Source of the DNA: Boletus sp. NGJ
Taxonomy: Eukaryota; Basidiomycota; Agaricomycetes; Boletales; Boletaceae
DNA length: 64,000 bases
NCBI GenBank assembly: GCA_019096195.1
Contig: JAGTXK010000115.1
Span: 19,807 to 83,806 of the forward strand
Direction of reading: 5' to 3'
Below, one piece after another: positions 11,813 to 23,352 of the stretch (positions are counted from its first letter, which is position 1; every line of letters starts with the position of its first letter). The notes beneath the pieces were generated by a model that worked only from the letters and a program-made list of their open reading frames with translations, was not told the origin of the DNA and made no database searches. The translations under genes were made by a program, and so were the position numbers.

Positions 11813-14750
11813 ATGTCTCGTTTCTTCAGACAAGCTGGTGACTCTGACTCCGATACAGAGGAATCTGATGAAGAGCTTCTTACCAGCGGCGATGAAAAGG
11901 CTCTCCCAAAGCCAGCAGCGAAACCAACCGGCATGTCTCGATTCCTTCGCACAGCCGGTAGTGACTCCAGTAGTTCCGAGTCGGAGACTGAGTCCGAAGA
12001 AGAGATCGAGCCTGAGACGAAGAAAAAGGGAAGGTTTCTACGGAGCGACTCTGATGACGATGAGGGCGAAGAGGATGAAGATGTGAAACGTGTCGTGAAA
12101 AGCTCCAAAGATAAACGTCTCGAGGAGATCGAGGGGACCGGGAAAGTGATAGACAATGCACTCAAAATCAACGACTGGGGGGCCATATCTGCAGGTTCGC
12201 TCGCATCACCTGGTCTGCTGCCCGTAACACTGATTTCAACATCAAGAATTTGATAAACTCTTGCGTCTCGTGCAACGCCAAAGCAACGTTGCAGAACCCG
12301 TTCCCCCATTTTTCATCAGAACGGTTATAAACCTCGAAGATTCCTTGAATGCTGCGTTGGCCAAGGAAAGAGAGGCAAAGAAAAAAATGAATGCCGTGAA
12401 CGCGCGTGCATTGAACTCCATGAAACAAAAAGTCAGGAAATCGACGAAGGAATACGAAAAGGAGATCTCTCAGTATCAAGCCGTAAGAAATGCTCTCAAG
12501 TCCGTTGATCTTCCTTACACGTCTTGCAGGACCCGGAGGCCTTTGTACGCGAATACACTCTACATAGTCGACCGGTCGAAACTGCGTCTGCAAAGGCGAC
12601 AAAAAAGCCAAAGAAATTTGCTGATGGTGATAACGAAGAGGAAAATTCTCCGGCGGAGGACAACTTCACGACAGTTGGAAAAGGTGGTAAAGCTATCCAA
12701 TTCACCGCGGATGCTATCTTCAAGACCCTCAAGATTGTACATGACGCCAGGGGCAAGAAGGTTCGCAGAGTCTGATTATTGTCTACTTGTAACTGATGAT
12801 CGCTTTAGAACACGGATCGAGGAGAACAGATGCGCATTTTAGAGAAACTGCTCGAGGTCGCTGTTACACCATACCAGCGCATCCGTGTCCTTTTGGCCTT
12901 GGTTTCTTCCCGGTTTGATTACAATTCATCGGTGACGTCTTACATGCCAATAGATCTATGGGTAGCGGCTGAGGACGAAGTCGATAAGCTTATTTCAATC
13001 GTCGCCAAAGATCGCGCGTATTCAGTACAGGAAAACACAGAAGATTACGACGAACTCCTTGAACGCTCCCCTGAAACAGAGCTGAACGGCGTCGTTCGTA
13101 TCAGGGGTAGCATCATTAGCTTTGTAGATCGTCTCGATGACGAGTTTACAAAGAGTCTTCAAAATATCGATCCCCACGGCACGGAGTACGTGGATCGTCT
13201 CAAGGATGAGAAAGTGCTTTACCGGACGATATGTCGTGCACAAGCGTTTTACGAGAGTTCTCTGCAGCCAGAGCCACTCGCACGAGTGATTATGCGACGT
13301 CTTGAGCATATCTATTCGAAGGTGCGATACAAGGAACTGCACAATGACCTATTTTTGCTCACTCCTCCTCAAGCCAGACGCGGTCGTCAGTGCCCTTGAG
13401 TCCTCTCTTGTTACATCAGAGGTCTCTCCAAGCGTTACATTAGCCACCTCTTCCACCACGTCGAGCCTAATCCACTCTTTGTGTGTCCACCTTTACAAGG
13501 CCGACAATTCGCTGCTGCGTACCAGGGCCATACTAAGCCACATCTACCACCACGCTCTTCATAATGACTTCTACACCGCTCGTGACATGCTGCTGATGTC
13601 ACACCTTCAAGAAACCATTCACTCTGCTGACGTGGCCACGCAAATACTCTACAACCGCACTGTTGTCCAGCTTGGCCTGTGCGCCTTCCGCTGTGGTTTG
13701 ATCAAGGAATCGCAGGCGATGCTTCAGGATATCTTTGCAACTCAGCGTGTCAAGGAACTTCTAGCCCAGGGTGTCCACCAACAGCGCTTTCAGGCACAGC
13801 TCACTCCCGAACAAGAACGGGCTGAGCGAGCGAGGCAGCTTCCCTTCCACATGCACATCAACACAGAACTTCTGGAGGCTGCATTCCTTGTATCAAGCAT
13901 GCTGGTGGAGATCCCTTTACTCGCCTCTATTGACTCGGAAGAACAGAAGAGGAAAGTAATTTCGAAGCCTTTCCGCCGTCTACTGGACTTCGCAGACCGC
14001 CAAGTTTTTACTGGTCCACCTGAGAGCACACGTGACCATATAATGCAAGCGAGCAAGGCACTACAAGATGGCGAATGGGAGAAGTGCCGCGATCTCATTC
14101 AGAGCATCAAAATTTGGAGCCTTATGCCAGAGTCTGCTTCGGTGAAAGAGATGCTGGCCAAGTGAGTCTTTACCGTTTCATTCGATGATGCGAATATCAA
14201 GCAAGGTCCTTAGGCGCATTCAAGAGCAGGGTCTTCGAACATATTTGTTCACATACGCTCCGTTATACTCCACCCTTTCTCTTTCTCTTCTTTCGCGAAC
14301 CTTCTCATTGCCACTCAGGACAGTAACATCCATAATCTCAAAGATGATTTGGAATGAAGAACTGTCCGCATCCTTGGACCAATCCACTGGCGTCATCGTA
14401 TTTCATCGCATTGAACTGTCACGCCCGCAACAACTTGCCCAAGTCATCGCCGAGAAAGTTAGCAATATGGTTGAACACAATGAAAAGGCGCTGGACGTGA
14501 AACTTGGTAGTGCCATTGGATGGGGAGACAGGGGAGATACGAAAGGTGAGAAACGAGGTGAACAGACCCAGGAGCGTCGCGGTAGAGGGGATAGAACAAG
14601 GGGTGGTTTGCGTGGTAAGATTTAATTCTGTGATTGGCGCAGACTGATTGAATGAAGTGCACAATAGGTGGTACCCGTGGTCGTGGTTCTCGGTTTGCAC
14701 AAGGTCTTGGAAACCAGATGGCAGGACATTTGTCACAGCGAGCACGATAG
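11813..14750 (+). CDS. NIP1: Eukaryotic translation initiation factor 3 subunit C
   Basis: Exons 11813-12194, 12247-12482, 12530-12760, 12809-13321, 13374-14161, 14214-14614, 14668-14750; 877 aa, the normal size for eIF3c/Nip1. The N-terminus ([20 protein letters not shown]) and the duplicated MSRFLR segment with acidic Ser-rich repeats are the eIF5/eIF1-binding tail of the family. Residues about 280-690 give the helical body ([40 protein letters not shown]), and a C-terminal PCI/winged-helix part follows ([15 protein letters not shown]). The protein ends in an RGG-type tail ([13 protein letters not shown]). eIF3c scaffolds the 43S pre-initiation complex. It converges on eIF2B-gamma, with stop codons 69 bp apart. 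Confidence 0.96.
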
Positions 14751-14819
14751 CCTGATATTATTAGCGCCTGAGTTACTCTATAATATCTTGCTCCTGTGAC
14801 TCGACGAATACTAGTAGCT

Positions 14820-16696
14820 CTACTGGGCTGCTTCCTCGTTACTCTCGTCCGAGTCTTCGTCTTCATCGTCCTCATTCGGATCCTCGTTTTCCGCTCCCCA
14901 ATCAGAGATATCCAATTTCTCGTTTCGGTAACTTTCTGGAGGGACCATGGATGAAAACATGAGATGTGCGATTCACGAGATCTTACCATTATCCCTCACT
15001 TCATACCCACCCTGCGTGACGCACCGCACTAATTCGGCCTTGCTCCCGACTCTTGTATTCCGGCCGAGGATAGAACCCTCGAGTTTTGCCCTGCATCAAG
15101 CTTAACGGGCCGAATAAGAGCGTTCGGTCTCATACTCACCCATCCGAGACCACGCAGTGGTCAAGCAGCACGCAACCAACGATTTTTGCCATCTTGCCAA
15201 TTATGCAATGCTTTCCAATGACAGATTTCTTGATCGCCGTCCTCTCATCAACCTTGGTGAAATCACCGATCGTCGAATCAGGTGAAATCGATGCTTTCGC
15301 GTCGATGAGGGCTCGTTTCTGCGGGCTAGCGGGTAAGGTGTAAGATGTATCATTTATAGACTATATATGCGATGGTGAATCAAGATGAATACGTATGCAT
15401 GCAGAGTACTTACATGTCTATTTGCTTCTAAATAGGCAGGTAAATTATTTGTTCGGACGCAATAACCGCCTTCTTCTCGGTGGATAATGACACAGACTCT
15501 GAGGCTGCTTGTCTCCATACAAACGTTATCAGGGCCCGTTGGGCTGGGTGGAACAGAGTACCCCAGCTCTCGACCGTGTTGAACTGGTGAGGATATAGTC
15601 GATTGGTTGTATCCCGGTACCTTGATCTTTGTGGTGCTGACTGTGTGGAGAGTGGAGTGTCTCATCGGTGTGTTACGTGCAGCAAAGTTGGAAAACAAGC
15701 CAAGCACTACGAGGGAATCATTGAGTGAACCCAACGTCAACTGGAAAACTTTCCGTACCACGTCCATACTTTGAGCGCTTTGTTGCCTGATAGTGCACTT
15801 TGCACAGCCAGGGGAGAAAGTCCTCACGCAGGGAATCCAGTTCAGTCTTACGTTGCAGAGCGTCGAGTATCCCACGTTTACAAACGTAGACATGAGAGTC
15901 CTGGAGTCTGGATGAAAGCTTTGCTCGAGGGTATCGCGAGAGCAAGTTCATCCTCAATTCGAGCTCTTCTGCATTCTTGTCCGTGTTGTCAAGGGTATCA
16001 ATGTACAACAACGTTCCTGTATAGTCGTCCCAAACTATTGGATAAGATTGCGAATGAGAGCCCCACTCGTCAAGAGCTGTGGATTTTTCCGACTTGGGTG
16101 ACTCGAACCAGCAACTGGTGGCGATTGCCCCATCCGAAGTAGCTTCAGAGCGGAATTTATTTAGCAGTTTTGAAAGAGGGAGCGCTGGGGGAGGAATAAA
16201 GTCGCAAGGGAGCAAAACAAAGTCTTCTTGAATGCGGCTGGCGAAGTGCCTGAGGATGGAACACGTCCCAACACCTAGTTCCTGTGTCTCGTCGAACGAC
16301 TGGATGTCGACCTGCAGAGACGAAGAGGATAGGGGAGATTCGGAATGGATATAGTGGGATATGGAGGGGCGATGCGAGGAGGGACAAATAAGGAGGACGT
16401 CTGGCGGTCCTCTCTGTGACATGCGCTGATCGAATCAGAATGGGTCGTACCTTTAATCCCAGACTGCTCGACCCAGGAGAGGGCATAGTCGACCATAGGC
16501 CTATTGGAGATGGGGAGTAATGCTTTGGGGCAAGGTTCATCGCCAACGTCGCCTGTCAAGGGAAGGAGCCTGGGGACAGTGAGTACTGAAGGGGACATAA
16601 GTGATGGACCGATGCTCACTCGTTTCCAAAGCCAGCAAGAATTACTGCGAGAAATTCCCGGGGAACCAACTGGACTGGGTCCACAGCGAAGTCCAT
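14820..16696 (-). CDS. GCD1: Translation initiation factor eIF2B subunit gamma
   Basis: Exons 16620-16696, 16451-16569, 15759-16400, 15414-15706, 15140-15360, 14987-15090, 14820-14935; 523 aa. eIF2B exchanges GDP for GTP on eIF2; the gamma subunit pairs with epsilon in the catalytic subcomplex. The N-terminal half is a nucleotidyltransferase-like fold (FLAVILAGFGNELLPLTGDV, EPCPKALLPISNRPMVDYAL, ELGVGTCSILRHF). The C-terminal half is a left-handed beta-helix with hexapeptide-type repeats (DAKASISPDSTIGDFTKVDE, IIGKMAKIVGCVLLDHCVV, GSILGRNTRVGSKAELVRCV), followed by an acidic tail. The acceptor at 15706 was preferred over 15640 because it gives a 52-bp rather than a 118-bp intron and keeps the conserved RHST segment. 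The region around residues 280-330 is the least certain. Confidence 0.93.
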
Positions 16697-17011
16697 CGCT
16701 TCGATAGCCTGATTCTTTGGGAGGTTGAAAAGAAAGAGACCTGACAAAAGATAAGATCCAATATACGCAGTAGAAATAGGTTGGCGAAGGGGTCGATTGC
16801 CTTTTCTAGAAACACTACTACGGTATCCTCTACAAGAGCTGAACCCACTCTAATTACGGGACACCACAGACCTCAGCAAAGTAGGTCCCATTGTCTCCCC
16901 GACCGCGACAACCCGACGTTCAGCTTGCACTGACCAACCTGTGAGGATGCACCTGCAGATCCTCTGAATATAAGAACCCAGATAACCCATCGAAAACATA
17001 CCGTAGACGTG
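16697..17011. other. Intergenic, no recognisable content
   Basis: 315 bp between the eIF2B-gamma start and the stop of the mitochondrial bL34 gene, both on the minus strand. It should hold the eIF2B-gamma promoter and the bL34 3' UTR. No coding frame with motif or splice support was seen. Confidence 0.4.
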
Positions 17012-17293
17012 TCAATGACTAAGGAACATCCGGCCTTTGGCACGACGGCGTCGGAGAATATTACGCCCGCCTGGAGTCTTTTTCCTCGCAAGAAACCCGT
17101 ACTTCCTTTTCCTCACCCGTTGCGAGGGCTGGTACTCTGTGCCGCGCGAGGCAAAACGAACACTGGTCACGTCGGTGAGGCGAAGCGGTAGTACCCATCT
17201 CAGAGAACTCGTTATCCTGGCACCGGTAAATAAGGTGGGGTGAATCGTCCGAGTTGCTCTGATAAAGGAGGAAAATAAACTCATGGACAACAT
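17012..17293 (-). CDS. MRPL34: Mitochondrial large-subunit ribosomal protein bL34m
   Basis: Single exon, 93 aa. The C-terminal 40 residues match the bacterial L34 family ([20 protein letters not shown] then [13 protein letters not shown]). The first half is Arg/Ser/Thr-rich without acidic residues ([20 protein letters not shown]), as expected for a cleaved mitochondrial presequence. bL34 is a small basic protein of the mitoribosomal large subunit. It is divergent from the GCK kinase at 17443 with only 149 bp between the starts. Confidence 0.94.
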   Translation of the reverse strand: MLSMSLFSSFIRATRTIHPTLFTGARITSSLRWVLPLRLTDVTSVRFASRGTEYQPSQRVRKRKYGFLARKKTPGGRNILRRRRAKGRMFLSH

Positions 17294-17442
17294 CGAGTGG
17301 AAGCAAGGTGTTGAATATCAGATTCCCACGCTACACTTAACCATGTTAACTTTGAACGTGATGTATCATAACATCGCCTAGTCAACCGTCTTTCAACTAC
17401 ACCACCAGCCATTCTCCCTCGACCGGCTAGTTTCCTGTGGGT

Positions 17443-19807
17443 ATGGCGCAGCCTTCCGTGCACCAGCTCTTCCGACGTCTTGAAACCGTTGGCAAGGGTG
17501 CCTACGGCTCTGTCCACAAGGGTGTCCATTTACCTACAGGCAATGTCGTGGCGCTCAAGATCATCAATCTCGATACGGCAGACGACGATGTCGAGGCAAT
17601 CCAACGCGAAGTAGCACTTCTGACCCAGCTTCGTGACGCGCCCAATGTCACCAAATACTATGGTTGCTTTCTAGACGGTCCGCGTGTCTGGATCGCGATG
17701 GAGTTCGCACAGGGAGGTAGTGTTCGTACCCTCATGCAAACTTCCAAGGACGGCGTACTCGAAGAACGCTTTATTGTCCTCACCACTCGCGAAGTTCTCG
17801 TCGGACTTGCCTACCTTCACAGATCCGCAATCATCCATCGTGACATCAAGGCTGCAAACATTCTCATCACCGCAACCGGAAAAGTCATGATCTGCGACTT
17901 CGGCGTCTCCGCTTTATCTGCTACAACGACAAGCAAGCGAAATACACTCATGGGTACCCCTAATTGGATGGCACCAGAAGTGGCCCAGCCAACGCCTGTG
18001 TACGACAGCAAAGCGGATATATGGAGTTTGGGTATCATGGTATATGAGATGGCCAAGGGTGCCCCTCCACACTCAGACTTGAGAGATGCGATCAAAGTCA
18101 TGCAACTCATTGCCAAAGTCAAACCTCCGAGGTTGGGAGAAGGAGACGGTAGCAAGGACATGAGGGATTTCGTTTCTCACTGCCTTCGAGAATCACCGAA
18201 TGACGTGTGTACCTAGAAATCGTGATTCGATCGTCTTACTAATGTCTCTGCCAGCGCCTTTCTGCAGACGAGCTCGCTAAGACAAAGTGGATCAAGTCCG
18301 CTTCAAAAGTAAACATATCTGTGTTAAGAGAGCTAATCCTCAGATATGATGCCTGGATTCAAAGTGGGGGATCCAGAGCCAGTCTTGCAGAACCTCTCGA
18401 CTGGGAGGGTGAGGAGAAGAAAGAGTAAGATTTACTCGTGGTATGGGGAGAAATCTACTTACGCTTTTCAGCTTACAAAAAATCGCTGAAGTGGACGATG
18501 ACCTCTGGGTGTTTGATACCGTTAGGCGTAACTCATTCCTGAGTGTACCACATGAGGACGACGATCTGGATCTACCAAATTCCATTGAAACATCTTCCAT
18601 AGCTCCCACAATACGCCCTACACCAACCCGCTTACCGACCTCTTTGCGCGGCCTCTTTGACGACGATACTGCGCCAAATGATACACTCAAACCATTACTT
18701 TCACTCCCGCCAACGATAGCTACACCGACGGTTATACCTCCAACTGTGCCACTTTCTTCGTCACCCACACGGGAGTTCGGTGGTACGAAGAAGGTTGGAC
18801 TCCCTGAAGGAGTAGACGATGTACAGTTGGCCAAATACAATGAATTTTCTTTCCCAAGCCGTCAGCCTCGGTACTCACAGGATACTGCTCCTTCATTACC
18901 TGCTCCTCGCCTTCCTCCAACAAGTCCCTCACCGGTTACTAGAGCACGCCTTACCAATACGGCCGATGCAGACTCTTCTCCAGTCGAGAGCTCTCCCTCT
19001 GGAGTTCCCCTTGGAAGGAAACCCAGCCTTATCCGCCAAACTTCAGTTGCCATTATGGAAAGTACACCGGCATCACCCCTCATGCCTCCTGTTAGGCCAT
19101 TTGCTGTACGAGATAGGAGCGGCAGTTCTTCTAGTAAAGGAAGTGACGGCACTAGTTCCACGAAAAGCTTAGTCCTGCCAGGGCAGAAAGACCCGGTAAA
19201 GGTAATGCTTATCACGTTTCCTCTCTAGCCGGCCTTTCGTTGATCCCGCCAGGTTCCTCTTCTCACATCCGAGCATCAAGTGGGAATGACCGATTTATTC
19301 CCCCCATCTTCATCGACCATCGTTCCCAACTCTCAACCCAGCATTCACTCGCCCACAACACTCGGTTCGCACAATCTGGGTTTCCGCGCAGACGCGAATG
19401 CGTCAACAATATCACTTCCCAACACGAGAAGCAGTTCGCCGCCACGCACTGACAGGCGTGGTCGATCCGGTTTCGCAAAGTTTTCTCACTCCACGTCGCT
19501 TTCGTTGACATCGGTGCCTGTGGAGTCCACTCTTGGTCCACCTGTTCAGCCGCTCGACTTTGTATCTCTCACGGAGTCACAAGAGGCCACGAATTCTTAC
19601 CTCGCTCGGACAGTAGATGATCTCACGAGATGGTTTTCTGTCATTGAGGTCGGTTTCGCGAACATGCTGGAGCAGTCAGGTGGCGACGCAATAGCGGAGG
19701 AGCAGGAGGAGACGCCAACAGAGCAAGCCTCCTTCAACGCTATTAGTAGTGCAGAAAGCAATACCCACACGCAGCCGAGGCGTGCGCCAGCGATGGAGCT
19801 TCCTTGA
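17443..19807 (+). CDS. STE20-like GCK-family Ser/Thr protein kinase (Nak1/Kic1-like)
   Basis: Exons 17443-18204, 18255-18424, 18472-19201, 19253-19807; 738 aa. The kinase domain spans about residues 10-270 with all key elements: GKGAYGSVHKG glycine loop, VALKI lysine, HRDIKAANIL catalytic loop, DFGVSA, and the STE20 signature GTPNWMAPEV. The HRD and DFG motifs are intact, so it should be active. After the domain comes RYDAWIQSGGSRASLAEPLDW, then a long Ser/Pro-rich region and an acidic-Gln C-terminus. This layout fits the GCK-III kinases of the morphogenesis (MOR/RAM) network, Nak1 in fission yeast and Kic1 in budding yeast, but other GCK subgroups cannot be excluded. ATG 17443 is the first start; there is no upstream in-frame ATG. 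Intron 3 uses the second of two close AGs because the first leads to a different frame. Confidence 0.92.
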
Positions 19808-19946
19808 CAAATGCCGCTCTCAGATTCCCCGTACTTCACGCACCACCTTACTAGTCATCTACTGGTACACACGGACTTTATTCCCATACCCTGCAATTTC
19901 CTAGTGAAATGCGCCCTGACATCTATCCAGATTATCTATGGCGACC

Positions 19947-20777
19947 TCAGATATAGTTGTGCACGCCCAGGTATCTCGCAATGATCTCTACTGCTTGTTT
20001 CACGTCACATTGATCGGTTTTGATATGAATTTCAGGGTGCGCTGGCGCCTCGTATGGCGCAGATATTCCAGTAAAATCTGAAGTTTGCAGGTGACACTCG
20101 CGCTGGAACAACGGCGAATCAGCTCACCTTTAATCTCTCCAGCACGGGCTTTCTTGTACAGCCCTTTGGGGTCACGCTGTTCTACAACAGTAAGAGGAGC
20201 ATCGACGAAGACCTCAACAAAGGACAGATTAGCCTTCCGATGGAGTTCGCGGGCTACTTCCCGGTCCGCGCGGTAAGGAGATATGAAAGCAGTGATCGTG
20301 ATACAACCTGCGTCTGCGAATAGCTTTGAGACCTTGGAAAATATTTCATCTGCAAGATTAGATAAGTCGATGTTTGCTGTAACCTCGTACCTCTCCGATT
20401 CGTCTAATGTTTTCGACTCGGGATTTCTCGTCGAAGCCGAGATCCTTGTTCAATCCGAAGCGAATGTTATCCCCATCGAGGCGGTAGGAAAATTTCTGTT
20501 CGTGCAAAAGATGCTGTTCGAGAGCACAAGCTATGGTAGACTGCGGATGCAGAGCCACAGACCGGAATGAGTGAAAGTCCGAGAAGACTCGATGGGTGAA
20601 GTTGCACCAACCTTTCCGCTCCCACTCAGGCCAGTTAGCCAAATCGTAACTCCTTTTTGTTTGAGCAACTCGAATCGCTCGGCAGCGCTGACGGAGCCTA
20701 ACAACTGTCAGTCTCTCTGAGGTATCAAGCCCAGGTCCGGGATGCATACCCTCATGAAGAGTGATGTTAGTAGCCAT
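19947..20777 (-). CDS. MET14: Adenylylsulfate (APS) kinase
   Basis: Exons 20750-20777, 20612-20697, 20391-20540, 20128-20332, 19947-20077; 199 aa, typical for the enzyme. It phosphorylates APS to PAPS in sulfate assimilation. The P-loop GLSGSGKS is assembled across intron 2, after the Lys codon. Further motifs are [78 protein letters not shown] and [15 protein letters not shown]. No catalytic position looks altered. It converges on the GCK kinase, with stops 139 bp apart. Confidence 0.96.
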
Positions 20778-21092
20778 GTGGAAATGATATCCTGAGAGGA
20801 ATCGAATGAGTGCGCTTTTATGTTAGTTTTTCGCTCAGCTCCGCGTGGTTTTTGAGCGGTTCAAAGCCCAGATCTTGAGAAAGACTAACCGGGTTGCAAT
20901 CAGACATATGTCGTACCGGCCGAAGTTGCCGATGCCAGGATTGGACAGGAAATAATCACAAAAAGATACTTGATTGTATGTAACACAAGAGGCTGAAGGT
21001 AACCGGTAACCCACTACAAAGTCCCACACCTGCGAGAAAAAGAGAAAAGTTGGTATCGCAACAATTGATGGTAAACGAGTGAAGTCCAAACA
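20778..21092. other. Intergenic, no recognisable content
   Basis: 315 bp between APS kinase and pyroglutamyl peptidase, both minus strand. A minus-strand open frame at 20835-21089 encodes a hydrophobic peptide that I cannot place and that joins to nothing. Probably APS kinase promoter plus the upstream gene's 3' UTR. Confidence 0.4.
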
Positions 21093-22178
21093 TCACGAAG
21101 TAGGTGACGTGCATATCCAAATGATTGACTTCTTGACCGCCTCGGTAACCTGCTCTGTGCTCAGAGGCTGATCTACCGGGGGACAGTGTAGGAAGAGCAC
21201 TTGGGTTGTCGGCTTATCAGTCTTGGGGACAGAGCGTCTACTCTCCGCCAAGGAGCAATAGTAGATGAAGTCGCATAAATAATGACCAGCATCTAGAGAA
21301 GAATACACTTGCTGCAAAAAAGATAGAAAAAAGAAGAAGGAGCAAGAGCAGAATGGATCAGGTATTCACAAAGTAATGTCACAGATGAAGAACAATACGC
21401 TCACCTCGACGCCAGATTTTTTTAGATGGTGTACAAGCTTTTCGACGTCGACGTCGGTATAGATCTCTTCCGGAAATGATTCGTATCCTTTTCCGAATCC
21501 ACGTTTCGGGGGTTCGCCGCCGTCAGTGGGGCCTTCGATCACATACCCCAATCGTGCCCTCTCCATCCGCTCCGCCGGTGAAGGTTGCGAAGGACCCCGA
21601 CTCGCCTCGTCACCCGCAACACGGACAATCGGCGCATGACACCCTTTTGCGTCCTTCATGTTGTAACCGAATTTGTGACCAATTCTTTCGATCCGCAATG
21701 GTCCCCGGCCAGCGACTCCTACATGGAGAATCAGGTCATAGCCATTTGGGGGAGAGGGGGAGGCATTTTCAATCGGAGGAAGAACAGGAGGACGGGCGTG
21801 GAGACCTGGGACAGTGGATAACACATCCTCGTATGTAACAGGCACGCTGAGGGCTGTTATGCGAATCTCGCGGGGGGTTGTCGTCGAATCGGAGATTGGG
21901 ATGAACGGGGGGGAATTTCGAGGGTCATCGTTGGTGACTGGGTCTGGTGGGACATCGACGTGTATGACGGTGTTGTGGAGGGGCTGGACGGCCAGCCAGG
22001 AGGGATTGACGGCGTAGCGCGAGAATGGCTGGGCCCGGTGAAGGTCAGGTGCAAGGCAGATGGATGGAATGAATCAAAGTACTGGGTAAGGGGGACTCAC
22101 ACCAAAGCCGGTAACGAGGACAAAGTATGGACGAGTAACGGACGATGGGGTGGTGTGTAACCCGTTGACAGCTGGCAT
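21093..22178 (-). CDS. Pyroglutamyl-peptidase I (peptidase C15) family protein
   Basis: Exons 22101-22178, 21405-22028, 21093-21311; 306 aa. C15 peptidases remove an N-terminal pyroglutamate in the cytosol. The N-terminus VLVTGFGPFSRYAVNPSW is the family hallmark. ERIGHKFGYN carries the expected Glu region, SLDAGHYLCD the catalytic Cys, and FLHCPP the catalytic His, so the triad appears present. It is longer than the bacterial enzyme (about 215 aa) because of Pro/Gly-rich inserts in the middle exon, which is common in basidiomycete copies. The third exon begins after a 93-bp intron with a strong T-rich tract and GCAG acceptor. It is divergent from the OSCP gene with 92 bp between starts. Confidence 0.9.
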
Positions 22179-22270
22179 GATGACCGAACACGAAAGAGAC
22201 CAGTTATTACTCGGGCGAAGCCGGCTTGATCACCGTTCCAAACTCCGTCCGTACATCTCGTCTCCCTCCA
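22179..22270. promoter_or_regulatory. Very short bidirectional promoter region (pyroglutamyl peptidase / ATP5)
   Basis: Only 92 bp separate the two divergent ATG codons, so the 5' UTRs and core promoters of a peptidase and of an ATP synthase subunit must be packed together or overlap. No clear TATA box was seen. Confidence 0.5.
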
Positions 22271-22999
22271 ATGTTGTCCTCAGCCCTACGCACTTCCGTC
22301 GTCGCCTCCACCCACGGACGGCGCGCAGCCTCCTCCATCGCACTCAAGTATTCAAATGCCCTCTATTCTGCAGCCCTCGCCAAGTCGCCCCAGGTGCTCT
22401 CCAAAGTACAGACCGAGCTCAACACCATCTCGAAATCCATCGCTGAAACCCCCGAGCTGAATGCCTTCATCTCAAATCCGACGCTTTCAGCAAAGGAACG
22501 CGTCACTGGTTTGACTGCACTCTACACAAAGGCAGAGGGCCCAAAGAAGGAGCCAGTTTCCGACGTCACCAAAAACCTCTTTGCCGTCCTTTCAGAAAAC
22601 GGCAGATTAGGCGAAACCCAATCCGTCATTGAAGGCTTCAATGGGCTCGTCGCCAGTTACAAAGGAGAGTTAGAGGTCATTGTCACTTCGGCCGCTCCAC
22701 TTCCAAGGGATGCCGCTGTCAAGCTCGAGTCCATTCTGAAGCAGTCGCAAGCCGCGCAACACGCCAAGTCCTTGAAAGTGGTCAACAAGGTTTGCGCTTT
22801 AGCATTTCCCAGTTCGGCCTTTCTTCATTGTCATCCAGGTTAACGCCTCTCTCATGGGTGGGATTGTGGTGGACTTTGGCGACAAAAGCATTGACCTCAG
22901 CGTGTCGTCTCGCGTCAACAAACTGAACAATATCCTTCAAGGCAAGTCTCCTCGTGCACCAAGCTTCCCTTGCTCATACTCGTTACAGAATCAATATAA
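22271..22999 (+). CDS. ATP5: Mitochondrial ATP synthase subunit 5 / OSCP
   Basis: Exons 22271-22789, 22839-22941, 22989-22999; 210 aa. OSCP joins the peripheral stalk to the F1 head. Residues 1-25 (MLSSALRTSVVASTHGRRAA) look like a mitochondrial presequence. The body carries YSNALYSAALAKS, VLSENGRLGETQSVIEGF, VIVTSAAPL and the C-terminal MGGIVVDFGDKSIDLSVSSR of the F1 delta/OSCP family. The last intron, 22942-22988, starts with GCAAGT: a GC-AG intron. Without removing it the conserved end NNILQESI is lost. The final exon holds only 11 coding nt. Confidence 0.95.
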
Positions 23000-23352
23000 T
23001 GCCAAGGTGGTTGGGACACTGTCGTGAGGGGTCGTCGGCTGTCGCATTAGTGATACCTTGGGCAGCCCTATTTGACTTTGGGTCACTCTGCACCAAATGC
23101 AACCGCTAATAGATTTGCTACTCAATTTTATCAACTTGAGGGCCGTTTTTAAACTTGAGAGGTCCGAGCGGACCGACATTACGCGACCCTGAACCAGTGC
23201 CACTGGCCCAATGTGGTAAGCTATAGAGCTAGTGCCAGCGCTCCTTGAAAAGCGAGCTAGTTGGCAGTGGCCTTCTCCAATCCCACTCGACAACTTCCGA
23301 TAATTTTCAGTGTCGCGGGTAGCACGTTCAGGCTAGATTCCAATAAACTCGT
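23000..23352. other. Intergenic, no recognisable content
   Basis: 353 bp between the OSCP stop and the Mgs1 start, head-to-tail on the plus strand. No reading frame with motif support; presumed OSCP terminator and Mgs1 promoter. Confidence 0.4.

Noticed and set aside
15086-15343. Plus-strand open frame in the eIF2B-gamma gene
   Set aside because: It is antisense to conserved beta-helix exons of eIF2B-gamma and does not look like any protein.
15641-15758. 118-bp intron in eIF2B-gamma with acceptor at 15640
   Set aside because: A 52-bp alternative (15707-15758) is typical in size and keeps a segment resembling the conserved RHST region.
20835-21089. Hydrophobic 84-codon minus-strand frame
   Set aside because: It cannot be joined to pyroglutamyl peptidase or APS kinase and has no known motif.
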